NCBI RefSeq assembly: GCF_030247195.1
Contig: NC_080671.1
Location: forward strand, 83,450,370-83,514,369
Direction of reading: 5' to 3'
DNA from: Topomyia yanbarensis
Lineage: Eukaryota; Arthropoda; Insecta; Diptera; Culicidae
DNA length: 64,000 bases
Numbering within the stretch: position 1 is the first letter of the stretch; each line of letters opens with the position of its first letter. This document shows, one piece after another, positions 1 to 8,945 of the stretch. The notes under the pieces were generated by a model. That model did not search any database. It was not told the DNA's origin and saw only the letters and a list, made by a program, of their open reading frames with translations. Both the position numbers and the translations under genes were made by a program.

Positions 1-1330
1 GTCCTCCTTGAACGCCCGATTGTCCGCCTGCGCACCATTCAGATGTTCATTGCAGTACTGCCTCCACCTTTCGACCACCTCACGTTCGTCCGTCAAGATG
101 CCACCTTCCTTGTCTCTACACATTTCGGCCCACGGAACAAAACCGTTTTCAGAGAGTCATTCAGCTTCTTGAAGAACGCCCGTGTTTCTTGAGAGCGATA
201 CAGCAGCTCCATCTCCTCTCTCTCTCAAACTCTTTCAGGCGGCGCTTTTTGTCCTGAAAAAGACGAGTCTGCTGTTTTCGCTTCCGTCGATATGACTCCA
301 CGTTCTGACGAGTGGCTTGAAGCAACATCGCTGCGCGTGCTGCATTCTTCTCGTCCAATATGTCTTGGTACTCGCCATCGAACCAATTGTTGACTCTGTA
401 CGTATCCAGGACGCTCTCCGCAGTGCTGCTTATGGCTGCTTTAGTCCTAGTCTTGCAGTCCTCAAGGGGAGCATCAATGAGCTCCTCTTCCGGTGGCAGC
501 GCTGCTTCAAGATGGTGCGCGTACGTTGTCGCGACGTTGGTTTCCCTTAGTCGGTCCAGATTATACCGTGGCGGGCGCCGGTATCTTATACTGTTCACTA
601 CGGATGGTGGTCCAAGTCGATGTTAGCGCCTTACGTCGATAATGTCCGAGAAGTGCCGTCCATCAATCAGAACATGATCAATTTGCATCTCAGTTTGTTG
701 CGGTGATCTCCAGGTGTATCGGAGGCGGTGCTGGAAGAAGGTGCTTCTTATGGCCATGTTCTTGGAGGTAGCAAAATCGATTAGTCTTAGGCCGTTCTCG
801 TTCGTCTGCTGGTGGGCGCTGAACCTTCCAATTACCGGTCTTCCTCCTCCTGGCCAACCTGAGCATTAAGGTCGCCGATGACGATCGTATTCACGCTCCA
901 GCTGCGCGTAGGGTTCGTCCTTATCGTCATCGCTACTTCCGAGGTGGGGACTATGCACGTTAATTATGCTGAGGTTGAAGAACCGGCCCTTGATCCTCAG
1001 CCTGCACATTCTGTCGCTGATCGGTCACCATCCGATCGCACGCTTTTGCATCTCCCCCACCATCATAAAAGCTGTTCCCAGCTCATGTGTATTGCCGCAG
1101 CTCTGGTCGATGGTGTGGTTCCCGCGAAAGACCCGCACCTTAGACCCGTTCCAACACACCTCCTGCAGCGCCACAATGTCTAACTTGCGATCTTTCGCTA
1201 TATCGGTAGGTATGCGAGTGCGCCCGATAAAGTTAAGCGACCTGTAGTTCCATGTCCCAAGTTTCCAGTCTCTTGTCCGTTTCCGTTGCGTACGTTTGTG
1301 TCAATTTTGTCCATCTGAAATTTCTTGTTG
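1..1330 (-). pseudogene. RTE-type LINE ORF2 fragment (endonuclease and start of RT linker), broken
   Basis: Read on the minus strand this is the apurinic-type endonuclease and the following linker of an RTE-clade non-LTR retrotransposon. It would nick genomic DNA and prime reverse transcription. Near 1260-1230 the frame reads GTWNYRSLN (usual start GTWNVRSL). It is followed by IVALQEVCWNGSKVRVFRGN, then by INVHSPH and by GDLNAQVGQEEEDR near 870, and by TWRSPQQTEMQIDHVLIDGR near 700-650. The 598-161 stretch is an open 145-codon linker with NWFDGEYQDILDEKNAAR, typical of the region between endonuclease and RT. From 160 to 1 it continues as DEREVVERWRQYCNEHLNG. The gene is broken by a stop near 1013 (in RAIGW-stop-PISDR), a frameshift near 850, and loss of the usual SDHH catalytic region near 640. 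The RT lies off the left edge. Clade assignment is by motif memory (JAM1/BovB-like). Confidence 0.88.
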
Positions 1331-1740
1331 AACTTCCTGAGGATGCTATTTTTATGGGCGGCTAGCTAGGCCTGTGCCAACCTTGCAGTAATGCTGAAGG
1401 ATCACGGGAAGAGAGTGATTTGGGTTAAGCGCTTATTTAAAGGCGCCGCCTTGTCAGGGCACATCTTGTCAGGGCTGCTTTAGGACATGTGGTATTTAGG
1501 GCTAGAACGTGTAGAGCCTACTACCTCGTCCTACCACACCCGGAGTCAGCCCACGCTGCTGGTTCGGGTCGCGAATCACAACTAGTTGCTATCGCGACTA
1601 AGCATTATCCACCACCTATGACCCGCCCGGTTACTTGCAGCGCAGCTTCCCACATAGCATTCCTCCACCACTACGGGGCCCGGGAATTTGAGCGAACTAC
1701 ATATTACTGAATTTCTGATATAATGGTGACCAAATATTAA
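1331..1740 (-). other. Possible 5' leader of the RTE element
   Basis: GC-richer sequence directly upstream, on the minus strand, of the RTE endonuclease, without an open frame or recognised protein. It contains GCCGCCTTGTCAGGGCAC near 1446 and a second TTGTCAGGGC near 1468. Contiguity and base composition suggest it belongs to the LINE as its 5' untranslated leader. That is inference; the right boundary near 1700, where the AT content rises, is approximate. Confidence 0.35.
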
Positions 1741-2684
1741 TGAATGATGAGCAATAGACTGGCCAGAAAAATAATGAATTTTTGAAAAATCCATCAGTCC
1801 ACCCCTGAGTCGATTCCTAGTCCCACCAGGAGTACTTACTCCAAATTTGAAGCAAATCGGGCAAGTCTAGCTACCGGACCAACGTGCCTAAAGTTTGTAT
1901 AGGATTTTTCGACAATTTACATGGAGAAACTCCACTAGCTCGAATTTTCGCCGCTAGGTGGCACTGTATGCATCATATCATCACTGTAAGTGAGAATAAG
2001 AAAGATAATTTAATTGTCTACTACTTTGTCGAAGACTACTAGTCAATCCAGTTTTGTTAGAAGTTATTAAATTTATATTGAACATAATCGGTCATGGTCA
2101 TAGCTTGAAGAAATGAGAAAGGCACAATTGCACCGTTAGGTGGATTAAAACAGGTTTTTTTTTTAAATTTTCGGAAAAGGGGATTTTAAAAGGTTTTTAA
2201 CAGATACTTGGTAGGTGAACAGAAACATTCTGCTTTCCTACCGTAGTCCTTAGTTACTATTTAGCCAGGGTGATTCCAATTTATCGAAATTTGGTGAATA
2301 AAAAATTACATATTTTTACATCGAAACATACTGATTAATGTTTAAAAAGTTTTATGGTTTTGCAGAAATAATCGAAAGAGAAAGTTGAAAAAGAGGGCTC
2401 TCATTTGCCAAATGGTGATCGGTTGTTAACGGGAAAACGGCTTAGTATACGTCAATAGTGTTTTCGTACTACTACATAGATTCGATTTCGCTGTTCGGTA
2501 ATTGTTTTGATGACATATTTCGGTAAATATTAGAAATAACTGATGTTTAGGTAAACACGACATGTTTTACTACAAACTACAACTATCAATCCGCCGCCAT
2601 TAGCAAAATTGAAAAGTATTTTATAGTTGCCAAAAATACTATAGCTAGTGACAGCGGAAAACAGACGACTGCCACGCACGGAAA
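1741..2684. other. Non-coding stretch with dispersed-repeat fragments
   Basis: No gene seen. About 1930-2085 contains GCTAGGTGGCACTGTATGC and GTGAGAATAAGAAAGATAATTTAATTGTC. These resemble the family at 27.4-27.7 kb, 54.0-54.3 kb and, inverted, 29.58-29.72 kb. About 2108-2150, read on the minus strand, is TTTTAATCCACCTAACGGTG followed by CAATTGTGCCTTTCTCA. It is nearly identical to 54823-54862 on the plus strand. The rest is AT-rich and not recognised. Confidence 0.5.
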
Positions 2685-2931
2685 ATGGACCAGACATATC
2701 AGCAGCTGAAGAAGCAAGATGAGCGCCTCATCGATTTTTTCGTGAGTATTCCTTTGTTAATGTTTCAATCTTTCTTTCAGATCGTGATAAAGTAAACATT
2801 GCTCATAGAATCATTTGAAAAACTTTGTTAAATTTAATTAATGACTAATCGTTGCTGTGTTTACACATTCACTATTTCAGTACCTAAAATCCATTATTGT
2901 CAACTCTCATCGTTCGAACGCCATTTTTTGA
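2685..2931 (+). CDS. Candidate small two-exon gene (35 codons), function unknown
   Basis: ATG at 2685 sits in a good insect start context (GAAAATGG). It opens 19 codons (MDQTYQQLKKQDERLIDFF) ending exactly at a canonical donor, GTGAGT, at 2742. A plausible acceptor with an upstream pyrimidine-rich run, CACTATTTCAG, ends at 2880. Splicing it in phase adds 16 codons (YLKSIIVNSHRSNAIF) to the TGA at 2929-2931, and an AATAAA lies 65 bases further on. The exon 1 peptide is charged and glutamine-rich, helix-like, with no signal peptide or membrane segment. I do not recognise the protein. It may instead be the first exon of a longer gene that splices elsewhere, or chance. All of this is read from splice signals, with no homology support. 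Confidence 0.3.
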
Positions 2932-2995
2932 AGACTCAAAGGATTGTGCTATATACTGGAGACATCTAACAATCCAGTCCAAAAATTTAGAGCAA

Positions 2996-3001
2996 AATAA
3001 A
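2996..3001 (+). terminator. Possible poly(A) signal AATAAA
   Basis: AATAAA 65 bases after the stop of the candidate mini-gene. AATAAA is frequent by chance in DNA this AT-rich, so it only weakly supports that gene model. Confidence 0.2.
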
Positions 3002-3099
3002 ATGTGAAAATCGTAAACATGTAGTTTAATTTAAAACAAACTCGAAACCCCTTTCAATTTATAAGATCTTGATTGCAAAAAAATTAGAGCACCGAACTA

Positions 3100-3345
3100 A
3101 TTGTGTAGCTTAAACCAAAATTACGGGAAAAGTGCGGTAGCTTTTTTACTGAAATTACCGAAAAAGTTCGGTAACTTTGTGCTAGAATTACCGAAAGATT
3201 CGGTAGTTTTTGACAGACCGGTCAAAAGTTTCATTGCCGAACCGTTCTGTAAATAAATCATTTATCGAATTGATTACCGAACGTTCAGCTGTTGAAAGTT
3301 CGGTAAAAATTACCGAATACTGCGAAATTTTCTAAGTGTGTATAC
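3100..3345. repeat. Short element with repeated inverted GTTCGGTAA/TTACCGAAC motifs
   Basis: The motifs TTACCGAA and TTCGGTAA alternate at least seven times between 3160 and 3320 (for example AATTACCGAAAAAGTTCGGTAA near 3155, TTACCGAACG near 3271 and GTTCGGTAAAAATTACCGAA near 3299). They can pair into several alternative hairpins. It resembles the interior of a small MITE, but I could not fix terminal repeats or a target duplication. Confidence 0.45.
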
Positions 3346-4430
3346 CTTTCCGTTATAAGAAAGGTAAACAGTTAATAGGGAATGTGTGCGAATCTCTCCT
3401 AATAAAATGCCAAAACCGTCCAATCGGTAGGGTCGCACCAAACCAAAAATCCACGAAAAAGACTCTTCCGATACGAACGAGCCATCGGAAACCGACAACA
3501 GCGACCTCATAAAAGGCGAATATCCACCAATAAAGCAAGGTGTAAAATATTATAAATCTCGTCGTTAAATATAGCGCTATTTGTAATTATGGTGGAAATT
3601 TCATAAACAGCCCGACACCGCACTGTACGCTGTTTTCACTACAAGTTCGTGATATGAGCGCGAAAATGATTTGAGAGATTCGATTACTGACGAAGCCTTG
3701 CTTGTTTGTTTGCTTGCTTGCTTGCCTGCTTGCGGTACCGACCGGTAGGCAGCGGCCAGTTGCTTCTGCGCGGTTGCGTACGCAGAATGTCTCACGCTTG
3801 CCGCCGCTGCTCTTGACTGCAGCGGGAAACGATTCAATAAGGCAGCGCGCAAATGCAGTCAATAAATACACACTCAAATGGTGCTATTTAATTTAATATA
3901 CGTAATAAATGGGGGAAATTATAAATCCAAATGTGCCGACTATCGCTGCTAATAATTTATTGATAAATTGATAGAAAATGGGAATATGGGCAAACCGGCA
4001 AAAGAGCGAGCTGCTGCGAGCGGGACAAAAATGGAGATGCCGTTTGGAGTCGCGGTCGGAGACACGCATTGGCAAATCGGTCACGGAGACGTGTGTGTGC
4101 GAACCTCGGTCAACCGGAACCAAAACACAATATCGGTGGGCTCGCGTGAAGAGCACCGGCGACGACAGGCCTTCCTGAAGTGTAGACACCGCGACAACCG
4201 GGAAGCTCACGCGAACACTCTATGGCGCACCGCCCGGGCTCAAGAGCATTGTTTGTGCAGCCACCACAAACCGCGCTATACCACCGGACCGGGATTCGCG
4301 GTTGAGTTGGGAGCTCGGGAGAAAGAGCCTGCGCGCGCACTCCTTCGTCCAGTCAAGCAGTCTGACTCTAAGTATTATTTATTCGCGATTTCTAGGTTAA
4401 TGCGTGCTAAAAGCCAATAGATGTTTTCAT
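3346..4430. other. GC-richer island, possible promoter or cis-regulatory region
   Basis: From about 3600 to 4340 the base composition and word use differ sharply from the surrounding repeat debris. A TTGC-rich run (CTTGCTTGTTTGTTTGCTTG, 3700) and GC-rich blocks (3740-3830, 4000-4340) flank an AT-rich stretch with several TAAT/ATTA cores (3885-3970). An open plus-strand frame of 150 codons (3968-4420) matches nothing I know, and other frames are also open, so I do not call it a gene. The mix looks like single-copy regulatory or first-exon sequence of a host gene. This is inference from composition only. Confidence 0.3.
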
Positions 4431-4748
4431 TATCAGTCGCATGTCGTGCTGGCGACCAAAAATGTCGCAACACGTAATGGATTTTGCGCGTGCGTGAGAT
4501 GACCATTTCTTGCAGCCGGCGATAAACGGAGATGCCGCTTTTCCTGAAAATGTTTTGTACGGTCTGGCTTATGCTCGAGTAAAATTTCCTCGTGGTGATA
4601 ATTCACACCGTACAGCTGGTTCTGGCATCACTGAATGGTCAATGAAACAGAAGTACCGACTGTCTACGTCTGTTTAAAAATTGGCATTCTCCCCGCTGTT
4701 CACCTTGGGTAATTTATTGCTACTCAACCACCCTCCTGTTTGCTACAG

Positions 4749-4925
4749 ATTCATTCGATTTGGCCCCGGTGGTGGTCCGTCCACAAGCATTCCCGGAAGT
4801 CTGGCTACATTGATCTCGATCCACCCCATCACAGTCTAGGAGGGTCGGTCTCAAACGATCCGAAGCCGGCGGATGTTGTGATCATGAATAATTGGATCTT
4901 TCAAAACATGCGTCGTACATTGTGT
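4749..4925 (+). CDS. Candidate internal coding exon, function unknown
   Basis: A pyrimidine-rich acceptor (CACCCTCCTGTTTGCTACAG, ending 4748) is followed by exactly 59 open codons. The stretch ends at a GTGAGT donor at 4926. The peptide begins IHSIWPRWWSVHKHSRKSGY and ends IFQNMRRTLC. It is basic and tryptophan-rich and I do not recognise it. The exon is 177 bases, a multiple of three, and more GC-rich than its flanks. There is no homology evidence; a chance pairing of splice-like sites is quite possible. The frame actually stays open to 5018 without splicing. Confidence 0.22.
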
Positions 4926-6328
4926 GTGAGTTTGCTTTGTTCACTGCGAGACAGACGTAACGCAATCTCCTACGGTGAATGTGTGATGTCATTCAAATTC
5001 CAGGTAGGACATTCCTAATGAATAAAACTTCTGCACACTCGCATCGTCTGGATCCCCTCAGCGGGTAGGTTCTTTTTTAATCGTTTGTCAAATTCGTGGA
5101 ATTTCGTAAGCCCACGTTCTAGAATGGCTCATTATTAGGGGTGTTGAGTAAAAAGGTCAAAGAAGAATTCCTAAATAGATCTCTATTATGTGCGGGTTTA
5201 CACATTTTATTCAGCCATGCGCAGTCGGTTTTGTTGAATCGATTCAGATACCTAATGGATGTGATTTGTGGTACTACCAAACAACGAAAGTGACACATAC
5301 TTCCTTCTCAGACGTTTCAAGTGGAACCTGTTGACCTCGTTTTTTTCTGCACAAAACTGACAAGACGATTTGTTTTATCCGCTTCCACAATCAATCGCAA
5401 GGAAAGTTACATCAACGAGTTTCATTCCTCGTAACGCTTACGCTCTGCTATAGTATAGGTTACATTCCAGGGTGCCTTTATCCGACTGCTGCGCCCAGCC
5501 GGAAATCGCATTTGAACGACTGTCAACTATCAAGAAATTTGACGACCCGAAAGGCACGAAGCTGAACAAAACATCCAACGGACGGCGAGAGGAGGAAAAA
5601 GGAACCAAGACGTCAACAGCCGTCAGTGGCATTATCGGTCGTTCATTTTCTACTAATAATAAATTATGATAGATTTTGTTTCGATTCCGGCATATTTCTG
5701 GCGCTTCTTACTGCTCGTAGCCGATGGAAGGTCCGTGTATGCCCGGCTGCATGTTATTTTTTTTTCTGCTTCGGACTTTACCTCACAATCGATCGCTTCG
5801 CTCTACACACGGTCTTCGCTCGGGTAGACAACAGACCGCTCGCTTTGTGCTGCTTCTTCCGAGCTTTGGTTTCGATCGTCTAATCGAAAAATTAAAACTT
5901 GAAACGACATTTTTCAAATATCTTCGCCCGGTATGTCAGTTTCGGTTGTCTTTCGATGGCCTTCACGTCGCAGGCGCTTGAAACTGGGGAACGAAATTTC
6001 ATTCAATTCCAACGTAAAAGCAAAAAACACAACGATTCCTTGTTCTAGTTGCATTGAAATGTTTTGAAATTGATATCACGAAAGCTATGAGCAGTTTTCA
6101 AATTACAGATATTTTTAAGAAATCAAACTATTGTAATATTGTAACTAATGTAATATACAACTCTACCCATGGAACGTTTTTATTACTAATATTCTTGAAA
6201 CATAGAGAACCTCTATCACCGGATGACGATCATCAACATCAAAATTCAAGTGGGCCAAATAATATTTTAGTGCACATGAAAATTATTGAACTGAGGAGTC
6301 CATATGACTAAAGAGATTTAGAGTTATA
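4926..6328. other. Unassigned stretch, no gene supported
   Basis: Mixed-composition DNA with short open frames on both strands (5472-5669 and 5724-5981 plus; 5438-5632 minus) that overlap one another and match no family I know. From 6050 it becomes AT-rich. No repeats, RNA genes or strong splice pairs were seen. Confidence 0.4.
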
Positions 6329-7172
6329 CCCAGATTTTTTTACGCGGGGGATACGTACTGCGTAAAAAACCCTGTTATTCCGGGTAAAAAAACGCGGTTT
6401 AATTGGAAAATCCGCGTAAAAAACGCTTTTAATCCACCTAACAGTGTGATGATACATTTCTTATAACTCTTGTCACTCTCTTCGGGTATTATATCGATTG
6501 AGAACATTTAGAATTTGATGCTTCGCGATGTTTTGATAACACATACTACATGGGATAGTGGCAGGACTCAGAGAATAGCTCAAATTAGCATAGGACAATA
6601 TCAGTGCAAGAAATCTCAAAGGTTAAATCAATTTAATGGAAAAGCGGAAATATTGCTTATAAAATGGAAATAAAAACGAATTATTGCTAATGCTCCCTTA
6701 ATAACATATATAAATTCTTCAATCAATCCGTTGTTTAGGGAAAACTGAATTTTCGTAAAGGGGTTATGTATGTTGTGCTGAGTCAAAAATGGACTATATT
6801 GAACAATAAATAGGCGACAAAGGGTAATCCACAAACAACAATCCATAACTTTTAAAGTATTCGAAATATGTATTTGATGTCTTCTGTAAAGTTATTCGCA
6901 AAAGTAAGAGCTACAAATTTCCTGAAGGCATTATTTCAATACAATCACTTCCAAGAACATTTATGAAAATATCTCACTCTTAGGGGGATTAATCAGTAAA
7001 ATCACAATACCAGAAGAAAGGGCATATTGTATGCTTTAAATTATCCGAAGATACTATTGATCCAAAATTAACCGTTTTTGCGTTAAAAATAGATGGCCTA
7101 TTTTTAGTCTTATTTGCGCAAAAAAAAACCTCGTAAAAAACCGCGCAAAAAACCGCGTAAAAAACCTGAGTG
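6329..7172. mobile_element. MITE with TA target duplication (Tc1/mariner-like ends)
   Basis: The left end is TA followed by CCCAGATTTTTTTACGCGG. The right end, read inverted, is CACTCAGGTTTTTTACGCGG, again bordered by TA (7173-7174). Near both ends the motif TTTTTTACGCGG recurs (6400-6430; 7110-7170), giving a partly reiterated terminal repeat. The interior has no transposase frame. It carries the dispersed words TTTAATCCACCTAACAGTG (6430) and CACATACTACATGGGATAGT (6540), which recur at 22.2 kb and 48.2 kb. A non-autonomous DNA transposon is the best reading; the superfamily is inferred from the TA duplication. Confidence 0.6.
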
Positions 7173-7313
7173 TACATTGGATGAAAAAGATAATTTTAAG
7201 ATTTTTTTATGAACGTGGCCACTGGAAAACAAACAGAGAAAGAATGACCGGAACGGTGATAATGAAGAAACGGTGAAAATTCACCTTTATTGGAAACACT
7301 GAGAAAAGATATC

Positions 7314-7385
7314 TCCTCAAGCAGAAATCGAACCTGCGATCTCCCAGTCTCTAGTAGGGTGCATTAACCACTCCGCCATCGAGGA
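7314..7385 (-). pseudogene. tRNA-like cloverleaf in left arm of the palindromic element
   Basis: On the minus strand these 72 bases fit tRNA geometry. There is a 7-bp acceptor (TCCTCGA/TTGAGGA), then TG, a D stem near GCG/TGC, an anticodon loop CTAGAGA (nominal anticodon AGA), a 5-base variable loop, and a T arm GCAGG-TTCGATT-TCTGC. The anticodon stem is imperfect and there is no long variable arm, so it is not a normal serine tRNA. It is more likely an internal RNA polymerase III promoter inherited from a tRNA. Confidence 0.6.
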
Positions 7386-7631
7386 ACTGTGATGATGCCA
7401 TCACATGTTCCCAACAGTTTTTGTGATCACACGCCGCAGCCTCCAGTACCTCCTAATTGACCCAGCGACCCCTAATGTCTCCTATAAGCAGATCGTCACC
7501 TCTCCCTCTCACCGATCGGGCCAAATCTCTCTCGTTATCTATTTTTTGGTCCAGGGTCATTTAGGAGCTATTGGAGGTTGCGGAGTGTGATCACAAATTT
7601 TTTTGGGAACATGTGATGGCATCATCACAGT

Positions 7632-7703
7632 TCCTCGATGGCGGACTGGTCAACGCACCCAACTAGAGACTGGGAGATCGCAGGTTCGATTCCTGCTTGA
7701 GGA
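7632..7703 (+). pseudogene. tRNA-like cloverleaf in right arm of the palindromic element
   Basis: This is the better-preserved of the pair. Its acceptor TCCTCGA/TTGAGGA pairs over 7 bp with one wobble. The D stem GCG/CGC is perfect, and so is the T stem GCAGG/CCTGC around TTCGATT (B box GGTTCGATTCC). The anticodon stem CCCAA/CTGGG has one mismatch and the loop is CTAGAGA (nominal anticodon AGA). The length is 72 with standard spacing. It is embedded in a repeat and mirrored by 7314-7385, so I call it tRNA-derived rather than a functional gene. Transcription by polymerase III is plausible. Confidence 0.65.
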
Positions 7704-8054
7704 CATATCTTTTCTCAGTGTTTCCAATAAAGGTGAATTTTCACCGTTTCTTCATTCTCACCGGTTCCGGTCATTCCTTCTCTGTCTGTTTTCCAGGGGA
7801 CACGTTCCTCAAGAAAGGAAAAAAAACTGAGACTCACGTCCAAACAAGGAATATATAATTTTAAGTATTTCTTATTTGAATTTATATTTACTGAAGTGTA
7901 ATGACAATTGGGAAGCAAACAAATTGTTCAAATTTCTCAACCAAAGCTATTTTTCTCAACCAAGGCGAAAATTGTTTAATACCACATGTCCGCGTAAGAG
8001 GCACAAAATCTATAACTAAAAGATATAGAACAACATTTCAACGATCAATTTCGA

Positions 8055-8695
8055 GGGTCCGAAGAATACCATCCGCCAATCCGACCTACTAGACTGAGGC
8101 GCAAATTTGTTTCGCTGATCTCCCGATTGCCCGAAAGTTGCAAGTTTTGCTCTTCTCTACCGGTCACCATCCACGCCTTCTCTACCCTGTCCTTGATACA
8201 ACTACTTCTACACCGATTTTGGAAATGACCAAGCATAAGTATCCGATAAAAAATCAAATTTGTATTCCGTAGTCCTAGTTTTAAGATAGTTGTAATTTCT
8301 ACTCTTTGTTAAAACTATTGCCCCCCATCTTGTAAATAGAATTGTATCCCTAGTTTTAAAACATCTGTGAAATTTTTCATAAATATTTGTTCTCCCTTTT
8401 GTGTACCAAACTATATTGTTAGTTTTAAGATAACTGTAAATATTTCCTAAAAAACTATTACTATTGAATTCCTTGTTTTAAAATTTTTCATAAAAAAAAA
8501 ATCTTTTGCCCCCTCTCTTATATATAGAATTTTTTTTCTAGTCTTAAGATAGCTGTAAATTTTTTCTCTTTTATAAAAAAAATATTTCAACATTGTAACC
8601 TCCTAGTTTTAAGATATTCAAAATGTAAAAACAAAAGAATTCGGCACCGCCAAGCTAACGCATTTGTGCCTATCAAATAAACGAAATGAAAAAAA
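8055..8695 (+). mobile_element. 5'-truncated LINE copy: last ORF codons plus 3' UTR with subrepeats and A tail
   Basis: Perfect 15-bp direct repeats, AACGATCAATTTCGA, flank the insertion at 8040-8054 and 8696-8710. This is the hallmark of target-primed reverse transcription. The insert begins with 57 open codons (GSEEYHPPIRPTRLRRKF...) ending TGA near 8228, presumably the C terminus of a LINE protein. It is followed by a 3' UTR in which CCTAGTTTTAAGATAGCTGT-like units recur about every 60-80 bases (near 8272, 8350, 8418, 8540, 8610). It ends GCTAACGCATTTGTGCC, then AAATAAACGAAATG and an A run. The same tail enters the window at 63941-64000 on the minus strand. The clade is not certain. Confidence 0.75.
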
Positions 8696-8799
8696 AACGA
8701 TCAATTTCGAATTCATTTAATAAATAAAAGAATTATATCGATTTTTAGCTTGTCATAAACATTTAAAAAGTTGTCAGCTTTTGCCACTTCTTAGGGAAA

Positions 8800-8945
8800 G
8801 GGCATAGCGTAGTTGGTAAATCGATTGCCTTGTACGCAGCTCACCCGGGTTCGATTCCCAACCTCGTACATAGGAATAAAGATTTTTTCTTTAACCCGAT
8901 AAGAAGCGAATGACCGTAAGGTTAAAATATCTATAATCAAAAATA
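8800..8945 (+). mobile_element. tRNA-derived SINE (Feilai-type), copy 1
   Basis: It begins GGCATAGCGTAGTTGGTAAA (A box region), has the B box GGTTCGATTCC at 8848-8858, and a tail TTAACCCGATAAGAAGCGAATGACC...AAGGTTAAAATATCTATAATC. Three further copies lie at 16703, 21946 and 49028, all on the plus strand. No protein is encoded; mobility depends on a LINE. No clear target duplication was found. The family name is from memory of Aedes SINEs. Confidence 0.8.

Larger units (their letters stand above)
7211..7807. mobile_element. Palindromic (foldback) element carrying a tRNA-like cloverleaf in each arm
   Basis: The arms 7211-7463 and 7554-7807 are inverted copies of each other, about 253 bases each, with scattered mismatches and a 90-base spacer. 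Each starts from the outside with GAACGTG..CCCTGGAAAACA-type sequence, then CCGGAAC(C)GGTGA, ACCTTTATTGGAAACACTGA, a tRNA-like module, TGTGATGATGCCATCACATG and GTGATCACAC. It could be a foldback DNA transposon or two tRNA-derived SINEs joined head to head. The ends match to within a base or two, which favours one palindromic unit. No target duplication is obvious. No protein is encoded. Confidence 0.75.

Noticed and set aside
878..1247. Plus-strand frames over the RTE endonuclease
   Set aside because: Antisense shadows of the minus-strand LINE coding sequence.
3968..4420. 150-codon plus-strand frame in the GC-rich island
   Set aside because: Other frames in the same stretch are also open (for example 4110-4340 minus), there is no recognised domain, and openness is expected at this GC content.
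7632..7703. Functional nuclear tRNA gene (nominal anticodon AGA)
   Set aside because: Mirrored in an inverted repeat, no long variable arm expected for serine, imperfect anticodon stem; treated as tRNA-derived repeat.
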